The notes beneath the pieces were generated by a model. The model had not been told where the DNA came from and did not search any database. It saw only the letters and a program-made list of their open reading frames with translations. Source: Kaistella flava (ex Peng et al. 2021) (GTDB lineage Bacteria > Bacteroidota > Bacteroidia > Flavobacteriales > Weeksellaceae). From it: a stretch of 64,000 bases of DNA. Numbering within the stretch: position 1 is the stretch's first letter; every line of letters starts with the position of its first letter. The position numbers were made by a program, and so were the translations under genes. Below are positions 56,161 through 63,756 of the stretch, in pieces. Where the stretch lies: positions 868,001 through 932,000 of the forward strand of contig NZ_CP040442.1 in assembly GCF_015191005.1 (NCBI RefSeq), given 5' to 3'.

Positions 56161-57057
56161 TTATCTATATTTTGAAATAAAATCAGTCAGTTTATTTTTC
56201 GAAGTACTAAAATCAAAAGCATCAAAAACCAAATGATAGTTTTGGCGATCTACACATTTTACATAAAGAAGCTTTGCAATTTCCAGTTTATTATTGTCGA
56301 AATCCATCGTTTTTAATAGGCTGTAAATTTGTTGCGAAGTGAAATTTATATTTTTAGCAGTCATCGTAATCATCGACATTTTATCCTTGTCAAAACTACC
56401 ATTTCTTTTTACGGACGACATAAAATTATTAAAATCCTGATTATTCATCGCATTTCCATAATAATTTCCATTTCCGTTATTCCCGTTCCAGTTCCCATTT
56501 TGATTTCCGTAAGGATTATTCCAAACATCGTCCCACTCATTAATTCCGTAAGATTGGTTTTGAACCGGATAAGTTCCTAAAAGATATAATCCTTTATTTG
56601 GAAAGAAATCCAGGACCAGTCTTGTGTACGTTTTCAGTTTCAAATTCGTTCTGTAAATCAGATAATTATTTTGATAAATTGAAATAGGAAGTGTTCCAAA
56701 TTGCAAATCAAAAAATCTAAATTTCCCAGAAGAGTTACTCATCATTTGATCACCAACTTCTACGGTGTAATTTCCGTTTTGTGGAATCCTTACAAATACT
56801 TCAGAATTTCCGGAATTATAATTCCAGCGGTAATTTGTAGTATTCGTATTTCCTTTTGGATTATTGTACGTTGGCGGAGTTCTGTAATTTGAATTATCCA
56901 GAACTTTGTCATTCGTTCTTCCAGAATTGTCATTTCGTGGATTTTGCATTTCATTGGTTCTCGCTTCATTTTTCAGAAGTTCACCAGCTCGTCCAGCTTC
57001 TTGGGCAAAAACACCAAGGCTCATTAATAATAAACAAGAAGTAAAAATATTTTTCAT
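56161..57057 (-). CDS. Secreted DUF4476 protein
   Basis: 298 residues with a signal peptide (CLLLMSLGVFAQ). A low-complexity N/G/Y-rich stretch lies at about 180-205 (NGNWNGNNGNGNYYGN). A beta-sandwich-like part covers 85-165 (VFVRIPQNGNYTVEVGDQ). The C-terminal DUF4476 domain covers 205-298 (NFMSSVKRNGSFDKDKMS, then FDAFDFSTSKNKLTDFI). Family function unknown; common in Bacteroidota. Extracytoplasmic. Confidence 0.82.
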   Translation of the reverse strand: MKNIFTSCLLLMSLGVFAQEAGRAGELLKNEARTNEMQNPRNDNSGRTNDKVLDNSNYRTPPTYNNPKGNTNTTNYRWNYNSGNSEVFVRIPQNGNYTVEVGDQMMSNSSGKFRFFDLQFGTLPISIYQNNYLIYRTNLKLKTYTRLVLDFFPNKGLYLLGTYPVQNQSYGINEWDDVWNNPYGNQNGNWNGNNGNGNYYGNAMNNQDFNNFMSSVKRNGSFDKDKMSMITMTAKNINFTSQQIYSLLKTMDFDNNKLEIAKLLYVKCVDRQNYHLVFDAFDFSTSKNKLTDFISKYR

Positions 57058-57189
57058 AATATTAAATTTTAAAGGTTGTTACAGAACACTACTCTATAAT
57101 GATGCCAAAAACTGCTACTATCACCTTATTTCAATGAATATATGCAAATTATTAATTAATACATTAATTGCCTCAAAACCGCTTTAACC

Positions 57190-57612
57190 TTCCCTAAAAA
57201 TCATTATCAAAGCGAATCACACGCATAAAATATTTTTGCCATCCCGAAACTTCGGGACACGGATTTCTTTTATGTATACTTCTGACTTCAAATATTTACA
57301 CAACTCTTAAACAGATTTTTACCCTTTTATTATTAATGAACTCAGTGAACAAAGAGTTATAAAAAGAAAAAATTCGTGCATTCGTGGCTTTAAAAAACCA
57401 AACAAAAAAAGAGAAGCCGAAACTTCTCTTTAAATTATTTCTGCCACGAATGCACGAATCTCTTTTTATGCTGCTTTTATACTTCAAATTAATCCTCCAA
57501 AGAATAAACACAAGATATTAAAGGAAAAAAATTCGTGTCCCGAAGTTTCGGGATGGCTTTAAAAAGTACCAAACAAAAAAAAAGAGAAGCCGAAACTTCT
57601 CTTTAAATTTAT
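57190..57612. repeat. Nested inverted-repeat region
   Basis: The outer pair is 57238-57261 and 57534-57557, a 24-bp perfect inverted repeat containing the palindrome CCCGAAACTTCGGG. The inner pair is ATTCGTGCATTCGTGGC (57372-57388) and its complement (57443-57459). Between and after them are two copies of the GAGAAGCCGAAACTTCTC hairpin (57404-57428 and 57575-57603). No gene is credible in 57058-57661. The hairpin at 57575 is the likely terminator of lpdA. Confidence 0.75.
57575..57603 (-). terminator. Terminator of lpdA
   Basis: GAGAAG (57584-57589) pairs with CTTCTC (57596-57601). A nine-base A-run on the plus strand gives the T-run for minus-strand transcripts. Confidence 0.75.
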
Positions 57613-57661
57613 ATTACAATGCAATTAATACATCATACTTTATACATTCTACTTTGTACAA

Positions 57662-59065
57662 TTAAAAATGAATCGCTCTCTTCCCAGTCGCATCCAAAGC
57701 CGCTTCTTTCATAGCTTCAGCGTACGTCGGGTGCGCGTGAGACATTCTTGAAATATCTTCAGCACTTGCTCTATATTCCATTGCAACAACCGCTTCTGCG
57801 ATTAAATCTGCCGCTCTCGCTCCGATCATGTGAACTCCAAGAATCTCATCCGTTTTTTCGTCAGCGATTACTTTGATGAAACCATCAACATCACCGGAAG
57901 CACGGCTTCTTCCTAAAGCACGCATCGGGAAATTACCCACTTTAATGGCAACACCTTCCGCTTTCAATTGCTCTTCTGTTTTACCAACAGCAGCAACTTC
58001 TGGCCAAGTATAAACAACACCTGGAATCAAATTATAATTGATATGAGGTTTTTGTCCAGCGATTAATTCAGCCACCAAAGTTCCTTCTTCAGACGCTTTG
58101 TGTGCCAACATTGCTCCTGCTACAACATCACCGATGGCGTAGATATTCGAAACATTGGTTTGTAAATGCTCGTTTGTTTTCACTCTTCCTCTTTCATCCA
58201 AATCAACACCTGCTTTTTCAACAGCAAGTCCGTCAGTGTAAGGTTTTCTACCAACAGCAACCAAAACGTAATCACCTTCGAAAACTACTTCTTCGCCTTT
58301 TTTATCTTTCGCTGTAACTTTTACGGTATCGCCATTTCTTTCAACAGACTGAACTCCCGTAGAAAGGTTGAATTTCATTCCTTGTTTGCGCAAAACTTTG
58401 TTTAATTCTTTCGACAAAGCACCGTCCATGGTAGGAATAATTTTATCCATAAATTCTACCACCGTTACTTCAGAACCTAATCTTTTGTAAACAGAACCCA
58501 ATTCCAAACCGATAACTCCACCACCAATAACGATCAGGTGTTTCGGAATTTCTTTCAGATTTAATGCTTCCGTAGAAGTGATGATTCTTTCCTTATCCAA
58601 AGTAATAAAAGGAAGCGTACTCGGTTTAGAACCCGTCGCGATAATCGTATATTTAGAATCGATCGTTTCCGTAGAACCATCGTTTTTAGTCACTTTGATC
58701 TGAGTTGCAGATTCAAAACTTCCAACCCCTTCGAACACCGTGATCTTGTTTTTATCCATCAAGAACTGGATTCCTTTGGTCGTTTGGTCCACCACTTCAT
58801 TCTTACGAGCCACCATTCTATTGATGTCTGCCACAGGATCGTTGATGATAATTCCGTGATTCGCGAAATTGTGTTTTGCATTTTCGAAATGTTCAGAACT
58901 GTCCAAAAGCGCTTTACTCGGAATACAACCCACGTTCAGGCAAGTACCGCCCATCGTTGGATATTTCTCAATAATTGCTGTTTTGAAACCCAATTGCGCA
59001 CATCTAATTGCAGCAACATAACCACCAGGACCGGAACCGATTACGGTAACATCGAATTGACTCAT
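57662..59065 (-). CDS. lpdA: Dihydrolipoyl dehydrogenase
   Basis: 467 residues. FAD-binding start VIGSGPGGYVAAIRCAQLG, redox disulfide GGTCLNVGCIPSKAL, NAD-binding GGGVIGLELGSVYKRLG, and the active-site HAHPTYAEAMKEA (His-Glu pair) are all present. It reoxidises lipoyl groups of 2-oxoacid dehydrogenases or the glycine cleavage system. Single gene, no E1/E2 subunits adjacent. Confidence 0.96.
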   Translation of the reverse strand: MSQFDVTVIGSGPGGYVAAIRCAQLGFKTAIIEKYPTMGGTCLNVGCIPSKALLDSSEHFENAKHNFANHGIIINDPVADINRMVARKNEVVDQTTKGIQFLMDKNKITVFEGVGSFESATQIKVTKNDGSTETIDSKYTIIATGSKPSTLPFITLDKERIITSTEALNLKEIPKHLIVIGGGVIGLELGSVYKRLGSEVTVVEFMDKIIPTMDGALSKELNKVLRKQGMKFNLSTGVQSVERNGDTVKVTAKDKKGEEVVFEGDYVLVAVGRKPYTDGLAVEKAGVDLDERGRVKTNEHLQTNVSNIYAIGDVVAGAMLAHKASEEGTLVAELIAGQKPHINYNLIPGVVYTWPEVAAVGKTEEQLKAEGVAIKVGNFPMRALGRSRASGDVDGFIKVIADEKTDEILGVHMIGARAADLIAEAVVAMEYRASAEDISRMSHAHPTYAEAMKEAALDATGKRAIHF

Positions 59066-59157
59066 ATTTATCTTTTTATGATTTAATTAAAAGTAGGGCA
59101 AATTTACAAAATATTTTCGCTTTGGATGGTGTGGATTTGCAGAGATTTTCGAGACTT

Positions 59158-59270
59158 TTTTAGGAGCCGGGAACCTGCTTTTCGCTATATCTTTTTTGCT
59201 AGAAATTTCATTTATAAAAAGAAAATTTGAGAAAGCAAAAAAGGATGCCGCTGCAATCAGGGCTATTGAT
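59158..59270. repeat. Dispersed flavobacterial intergenic repeat
   Basis: AGGAGCCGGGAACCTGCTTT, then CGCTATATCTTTTTTGCT, and after about 35 bp AGCAAAAAAGGATGCCGCTG followed by CAATCAGGGCT. The TTTTTTGCT/AGCAAAAAA part is an inverted repeat. I recall similar sequences in intergenic DNA of related genera, but this is from memory and not checked. Confidence 0.5.
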
Positions 59271-59295
59271 TTAAACAGTTGTGATATACATGTAT

Positions 59296-59338
59296 ATTAC
59301 TACAAAACCGACAAAAAGATTGTCGGTTTTGTAGTAAT
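59296..59338. repeat. Perfect 19-bp inverted repeat
   Basis: ATTACTACAAAACCGACAA and its exact complement TTGTCGGTTTTGTAGTAAT around AAAGA. It lies 52 bp beyond the XRE gene end. It could be the terminator of the XRE operon, but the stem is unusually long and the T-run weak, so a strong operator or an element end is also possible. Confidence 0.7.
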
Positions 59339-59390
59339 AAGTAAGAAAGTAATATAATATTTTCATTCCATTCTAAAAAAAATATGTAGA

Positions 59391-59687
59391 TTAAATTTCA
59401 ATACTAAAGAGCTCAGATAAATACTTGTCCATCATCGGTGATATCATCTTATAAAGTTGTTTTTTATCTTCCGGAATGTCATTTTCAGACAATGACATGA
59501 AATGAATCACTGGCACTGGAACTTCTAAAACTTTTGAAATACTTTCAAGAGTTTCTGGACTGGGACTATAAACGCCATTAATAATTTGTGATACACTCGT
59601 TTTACTTTTCCCAATTTGTGCTGCAAGTTGTACTTGAGAAAGTCCTTTTCTCTTTAATAAGATTTTTATTACTTCTCCTAAGGTCAT
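59391..59687 (-). CDS. XRE-family HTH regulator
   Basis: 98 residues. Helix-turn-helix at about 8-60 (LSQVQLAAQIGKSKTSVSQI, NGVYSPSPETLESISKVL). The tail (VPVIHFMSLSENDIPEDKKQLYKMI) may dimerise. Last of three overlapping genes: its ATG overlaps the previous stop by 4 bp. Probably regulates its own operon. Confidence 0.82.
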   Translation of the reverse strand: MTLGEVIKILLKRKGLSQVQLAAQIGKSKTSVSQIINGVYSPSPETLESISKVLEVPVPVIHFMSLSENDIPEDKKQLYKMISPMMDKYLSELFSIEI

Positions 59688-59893
59688 TCAAATAATTTTT
59701 GGATTGTTACTGCTAGATTACCAACATCCTTAAAGATGGAAATCCACTTGATTAAAATTTCAAATTTTTCTTTTTGAGTTAAATCATCACTGATTTTTTC
59801 TCTTAAATCATTTAAAGCGATTTTGACTTCCTCAGTTAATTCATAATTTTCTATGATATCACTAAGCGCATTTTTTATATATTTTGTAGACAT
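59684..59893 (-). CDS. Small hypothetical protein of the XRE operon
   Basis: 69 residues, acidic and helical (LSDIIENYELTEEVKIALNDL, given to residue 31), no signal or membrane segment. Overlaps both neighbours (4 bp and 32 bp), so it is co-translated with them. Family unknown. Size and context fit a toxin-antitoxin or prophage regulatory module, but nothing proves this. Confidence 0.6.
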   Translation of the reverse strand: MSTKYIKNALSDIIENYELTEEVKIALNDLREKISDDLTQKEKFEILIKWISIFKDVGNLAVTIQKLFE

Positions 59894-60377
59894 TGAAATT
59901 TAGATTTTGAGCTGTTAATAAACTTTCTTTAACTAAGTCAAAATCTGTATTTTCTTCATCGTCGAATGTCCTAATGTTATTTTTTTGGTTCCTAATGATT
60001 TTTCGATCGTCAAAAATACCTCTACACAATGCTAAACTACGCTTAAGTTGTTTTTTTCGTAGTTTTAAACTTTCAATTTCTGAGGTTAGTATTTCTACTT
60101 CTCTTAAGATTTTAAGCTCATCATATAATTGTGTAGAAAGATTGTACTCTAATAAATTTAGCTGTTCAATCTCGCTAATAGATACGGCATTTTCTTTTCT
60201 AAAATATCCTCGAATAAGATTTAATCTTTCCAAGTAATCATGATCAACTTCTTGATCGATAAAGTAAAAACTTGAGAATCTCTCCAATTCATTTTTACGT
60301 TTTTCCGCCACTGATATTGATTCAGAAATCGTATCAATTGCATTTTGCAGTTCCCATGCTGTTAAAAAACTTTTCAT
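59862..60377 (-). CDS. Hypothetical coiled-coil protein of the XRE operon
   Basis: 171 residues, strongly charged, with predicted coiled coil over about 10-130 (TISESISVAEKRKNELERF, ILTSEIESLKLRKKQLKRSL). No signal peptide. First gene of the three-gene operon. I do not recognise the family. Its promoter must lie in the 188 bp to the divergent gene at 60566. Confidence 0.6.
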   Translation of the reverse strand: MKSFLTAWELQNAIDTISESISVAEKRKNELERFSSFYFIDQEVDHDYLERLNLIRGYFRKENAVSISEIEQLNLLEYNLSTQLYDELKILREVEILTSEIESLKLRKKQLKRSLALCRGIFDDRKIIRNQKNNIRTFDDEENTDFDLVKESLLTAQNLNFNVYKIYKKCA

Positions 60378-60565
60378 ATGATTTAAATATTACACAAATA
60401 TAGGTAAAACTTAAACAATATACAATGTTATTTAAGTGAAGCTTTTATTTCTTATTAATCTTTTTGTATCAGTATAAATCATTCATTGCAATAAGCATTA
60501 TTCTAAAAAATTTATTTTCGTTCTGTAAATAGATTTTTTTTATATTAGAAAAATGAAAAGCACAA

Positions 60566-61324
60566 ATGATGAAAATCCCAACAATACACGGCTACATCGA
60601 CAGAAGAATTTTAATCAACTTTACCGCTGATCCAAAATCAATGACGACAATAATAGTGGAAAAACTACCCTTAATATTACTGCTGTTATTTCTCTCTTGT
60701 AAGGGGCAAGATGAAAATAAAAAACAATCTGATTATCATAAAAAGTACAACTTGTTTTATGATAAAACGCAATTTGCAATTGAAAAAAAAGATTCTACCA
60801 ATTTTCATAGATATTATGATTCTACAAAAATATATTTAGATACTTTGCTAACAAAACAACCAAATAGTGTGAATCTATTGAGTAAGAAGTTAGGATTATT
60901 AATTCTGAATAATGATTTAAAAGAAATGATTGGTACCTATAACTTATTGATTAAAAATGACTCATTAAATTCAGCACAAAAGCAAGATTTAAAGTTCGGT
61001 CAATTTTACTGCATGGCATTAACAGAATCAATTTTGTATAAAAAACAAATGTTACAATATTATAATGAACTACAAAGAAATCAACCAAAAATAAATATCT
61101 TGTTAAAAAATCCCGATCCATATAAGGATCAGCCTGAGATATATAAAAGAATGGGTATAAGTTATTATTTTGAGGGAAAAGAAAAAACATTACAAGATTT
61201 TGAATCTATCAGCCAGAAAATTCCATATAAATTTAAATATGATATGATAAAAGAAAACCTGAAAGATCGAATAGACTTCTTAAAAGATGGAATGGATTTT
61301 CCAATAAAATATGATTGGAAATAA
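60566..61324 (+). CDS. Inserted lipoprotein gene fused to a duplicated DUF2071 5' end
   Basis: The frame is 252 codons, but residues 2-25 (MKIPTIHGYIDRRILINFT and onward) copy the first 24 residues of the DUF2071 protein at 61386. The natural start is probably the ATG at 60641, which gives a lipoprotein signal KLPLILLLLFLSC. The mature part is helical, TPR-like (LLTKQPNSVNLLSKKLGLLI, YNELQRNQPKINIL), of unknown family. Either a fusion made from the host promoter or a separate start is possible. Confidence 0.65.
   Translation: MMKIPTIHGYIDRRILINFTADPKSMTTIIVEKLPLILLLLFLSCKGQDENKKQSDYHKKYNLFYDKTQFAIEKKDSTNFHRYYDSTKIYLDTLLTKQPNSVNLLSKKLGLLILNNDLKEMIGTYNLLIKNDSLNSAQKQDLKFGQFYCMALTESILYKKQMLQYYNELQRNQPKINILLKNPDPYKDQPEIYKRMGISYYFEGKEKTLQDFESISQKIPYKFKYDMIKENLKDRIDFLKDGMDFPIKYDWK
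60569..60639 (+). repeat. Left direct repeat (duplicated 5' end of DUF2071 gene)
   Basis: 71 bp starting ATGAAAATCCCAACAATACA; identical to 61386-61456 except at three positions. With the right copy it brackets a 746-bp insertion. Confidence 0.9.
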
Positions 61325-61365
61325 ATCTCCCGCGTTGCCGCACGAATCCTTTCGTACGGTAAGTA
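61325..61365. repeat. Dispersed GGATTCGTG element, second copy
   Basis: CCGCACGAATCCTTTCGTAC is the opposite-strand relative of the element at 17870-17905 (CACGAAGGATTCGTG). It lies inside the inserted segment, between the lipoprotein gene and the right direct repeat. Confidence 0.45.
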
Positions 61366-61385
61366 ATAAAAAACATTTGATCTAA

Positions 61386-61456
61386 ATGAAAATCCCTACA
61401 ATCCACGGCTATATCGACAGAAGAATTTTAATCAACTTTACCGCTGATCCAAAATC
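61386..61456 (+). repeat. Right direct repeat (original 5' end of DUF2071 gene)
   Basis: 71 bp beginning with the start codon of the DUF2071 gene; pairs with 60569-60639 (three mismatches). Confidence 0.9.
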
Positions 61457-62093
61457 TGTAGAGAAAATTATTCCTTTTCCTTTTCGACCAAAAATCTATA
61501 AAGACAAAGCCATTGTAGGAATTTGCTTGATCAGACTAAAAGACATTAAACCAAAAGGATTTCCTGACTTCATCGGCGTCAATTCAGAAAATGGCGCACA
61601 CAGAATTGCCGTCGAATGGGACGAGAATGGTGAAACAAAATCTGGTGTTTACATTCCACGAAGAGACACTTCTCTAAAATTAAACGCATTTATTGGCGGT
61701 CGACTATTTCCGGGTAAACATTATCTGGCAAAATTCAACGTACAAGAAGCAAATGGAAATTATCACATCGACTTTAAAAGTTCCGATGAAACCGAAACAT
61801 CAATTGATGCAACTGAAACCAAAGTATTTTATGAGAACTCAATCTTCAAAACATTAGAAAATGCTTCTGACTTTTTTGAAAATGGAGACCTTGGATATTC
61901 ACCCAACAAAGATAAGTTTGATGGATTAAGATTGAAAGCCTACAAATGGGAAGTTAAACCGCTTGAAGTTTCAAATGTGAAAACAAGTTTTTTTGAAAAT
62001 GAAGAAATCTTTCCAAAAGGTTCAGTGAATTTTGACAATGCTTTGTTGATGACGAATATTGAGCATGAGTGGAAAAGCGAGCAGGAAAAGTAA
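61386..62093 (+). CDS. DUF2071 family protein
   Basis: 235 residues, soluble. DUF2071 features: RRILINFTADPKSVEKIIP, FPFRPKIYKDKAIVGICLIR, NGAHRIAVEWDENG, SGVYIPRRDTSLKLNAFIGG, RLFPGKHYLAKF. Function unknown; an acetoacetate decarboxylase-like fold has been proposed for the superfamily. Its native promoter has been separated from it by the insertion upstream; expression now depends on the 62-bp spacer or read-through. Confidence 0.82.
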   Translation: MKIPTIHGYIDRRILINFTADPKSVEKIIPFPFRPKIYKDKAIVGICLIRLKDIKPKGFPDFIGVNSENGAHRIAVEWDENGETKSGVYIPRRDTSLKLNAFIGGRLFPGKHYLAKFNVQEANGNYHIDFKSSDETETSIDATETKVFYENSIFKTLENASDFFENGDLGYSPNKDKFDGLRLKAYKWEVKPLEVSNVKTSFFENEEIFPKGSVNFDNALLMTNIEHEWKSEQEK

Positions 62094-62136
62094 GCACACG
62101 TAAAATATTTATGGCCAATATGTTTTAATCTAAAAG

Positions 62137-62169
62137 AAAATTCCGCGCAACATTGTTAAGCGGAATTTT
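62137..62169. terminator. Bidirectional terminator
   Basis: AAAATTCCGC (62137-62146) pairs with GCGGAATTTT (62160-62169). It lies between convergent genes. Confidence 0.8.
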
Positions 62170-62196
62170 CAAAAAATCTTAAATGAAAAGACCTTA

Positions 62197-62553
62197 TTAA
62201 TTGAAAGTTACAACATCTGCGGTAATAGTACACATAACTTCTTGAACAATTCCAAACATCATAGAATTTTTTATATTTACTGTTGTGTTTGCAAGTGCTT
62301 GACCTTTTTGTAATGGATTTTTTGCAAGCATATCTTGTTTTGCTTCATCAACAAGAGATTGTCTTTTCATACCACCAATTCCAAATATATATGTCGCTGT
62401 GGAAGTTCCTGTGATACTATTCGCCGAATAGTTGAAATTATTAGAACTTAGATTAGCCGAACTTTGTAAAGTTCCATAATGACTAGAAGCACAACTTGTT
62501 AGCGCTAATGAACCAGAAATTAAAAGTCCTGTAATAATAGATTTTGTTTTCAT
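62197..62553 (-). CDS. Small lipoprotein (DUF6567-like)
   Basis: 118 residues. Lipoprotein signal SGSLALTSC (cysteine 21). Mature part: YGTLQSSANLSSNNFNYS, TATYIFGIGGMKRQSLVDEAK, GQALANTTVNIKNS, ending ITADVVTFN. It resembles TRL-like/DUF6567 lipoproteins of Bacteroidota, from memory. Anchored in the periplasm or outer membrane; function unknown. Confidence 0.7.
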   Translation of the reverse strand: MKTKSIITGLLISGSLALTSCASSHYGTLQSSANLSSNNFNYSANSITGTSTATYIFGIGGMKRQSLVDEAKQDMLAKNPLQKGQALANTTVNIKNSMMFGIVQEVMCTITADVVTFN

Positions 62554-62676
62554 ATTGTTAAAATTATATTTTTACAAACATAATTACTATTATCTAGTAA
62601 AAAAAGTACAAAATTGTACATTTCACTAACACATACTTATTCCCTTATAAAGCAATTGGTAAGATCCACAACTACT

Positions 62677-62976
62677 CTACAAAAAGGTCAATCCTATCCG
62701 TCTGTTTAGACCCACTTCAAAAAGTCGAAATAAGGTAGAGAGTTGTATATTTCCTTTGCCTTTTTCAATTTTTGAAATGTAACTTTTTTTGGTACCTGTT
62801 TTTTCTGCAAGTTGTTCTTGTGTCATGTTTGCTTCTTTGCGGGCTTGCTTTAACATCTCACTGATAATAAACATTTGAGCATTTTCTTCATATTCCACTC
62901 TACTTTCAGTCCCAATTTTACCATGCTCTAATTCAATCAGTTGGTCAAAGGTTTTAATATCTGTGTAATTATCCAT
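62677..62976 (-). CDS. HigA-like XRE antitoxin
   Basis: 99 residues. C-terminal XRE helix-turn-helix (MTQEQLAEKTGTKKSYISKI, GKGNIQLSTLFRLFEVGLN) after an N-terminal helix (MLKQARKEAN). Layout matches antitoxins of Gp49/HigB-type modules. The toxin frame upstream on the same strand is broken (62979-63335), so this is an orphan antitoxin now. Confidence 0.82.
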   Translation of the reverse strand: MDNYTDIKTFDQLIELEHGKIGTESRVEYEENAQMFIISEMLKQARKEANMTQEQLAEKTGTKKSYISKIEKGKGNIQLSTLFRLFEVGLNRRIGLTFL

Positions 62977-62978
62977 TT

Positions 62979-63335
62979 TTAATCTTTTTTATTCTTAAAA
63001 TTTTCATTTTTCAATCTTATTGCTTTGTCCAATTCATTCTGCGGCGTTTTCTGTGATTTCTTCTGAAACGCATTGAACAGAATTACTAAATTCCCTTTGC
63101 CAAAACAACAGAACCTGCCTGTCGGCGGACAGGTATTCGGTAGAGATTCGATTGGTATTCAATTCTAATTTCATAAATCCCATCAGTTCCAGACAAATGT
63201 TTCAAAAATTTTCAGGAACTCTGTCAACTTGTTTGATAAGTTCGAGGACATTTTTTATTTTAGATTTTACCTTCTCACCCTGAACTTTATAAAAGTCCAA
63301 AAAGTGATTTTGGTAAAATCAATTCGCCTACTCAT
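62979..63335 (-). pseudogene. Disrupted Gp49/HigB-like toxin gene
   Basis: Minus-strand frames give, in order, FYQNHFLDFYKVQGEKVKSK, VLELIKQVDRVPE, then FLKH-type/LSGTDGIYEIRIEYQSN, and GNLVILFNAFQKKSQKTPQN followed by ELDKAIRLKNE. This is the Gp49 toxin sequence. It is interrupted near the start, at a short A-run in the middle (PEN instead of PEK), and by a 20-bp palindromic insertion at 63114-63133. It ends just before the antitoxin start. Clearly inactive. Confidence 0.8.
63114..63133. repeat. 20-bp palindromic insertion in the toxin gene
   Basis: CCTGCCTGTCGGCGGACAGG. Removing it restores CGAATA-TTCTGTTGT, i.e. the expected RIFCC of the toxin family, so the insertion is exact. It is GC-rich, unlike the surroundings, and can form a stem of CCTGTC with GACAGG. 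Confidence 0.8.
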
Positions 63336-63630
63336 TGGATAAAGTTAACTCAAAAGATAACTTTATCCAAGTTTTTATAGAAAACTATTACTGGATTTAG
63401 ATAAACTTTGCAAAATTTAGAAACTTAACTTTCTTATTTTTTATCTCAATTAAAAATGATGGAAAAAGATAGCGCTCCTATGGAGCGCACCTCTCTTACT
63501 AATTAATATTTTCTACAGAGATATTGCTCCTGCGGAGCAACCTTCACATGTAGTTCATCGGAAAAGAAAATAAAAAAGAGGCTATCTCAAAAATGAAACA
63601 GCCTTTATTATTCATAAACATCCCGAAACT
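63336..63630. other. Intergenic region with GCTCC palindromes
   Basis: No gene seen. Two small palindromes occur: GCGCTCCTATGGAGCGC (63472-63488) and TTGCTCCTGCGGAGCAA (63534-63550), 45 bp apart, of the same type. AGGCT/AGCCT at about 63579-63603 may form a weak hairpin. Confidence 0.55.
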
Positions 63631-63673
63631 AAAAAAAGAAGCCTGTCTCAATTTTCATTTCAGACAGACTTCT
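63631..63673 (-). terminator. Terminator of the RidA-family gene
   Basis: On the minus strand AAGTCTGTCT pairs with AGACAGGCTT (one wobble) and is followed by seven T. Confidence 0.75.
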
Positions 63674-63756
63674 TATGATTAGAATATGCAGTTTCGCATT
63701 TGCTCTCTGCCTTTACAAGTAACGTTATAGTTCCTGTATTTACAGACAAATGCCTA

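Noticed and set aside
57296..57511. Minus-strand frame within the inverted-repeat region
   Set aside because: Repeat-derived sequence; no start context or family.
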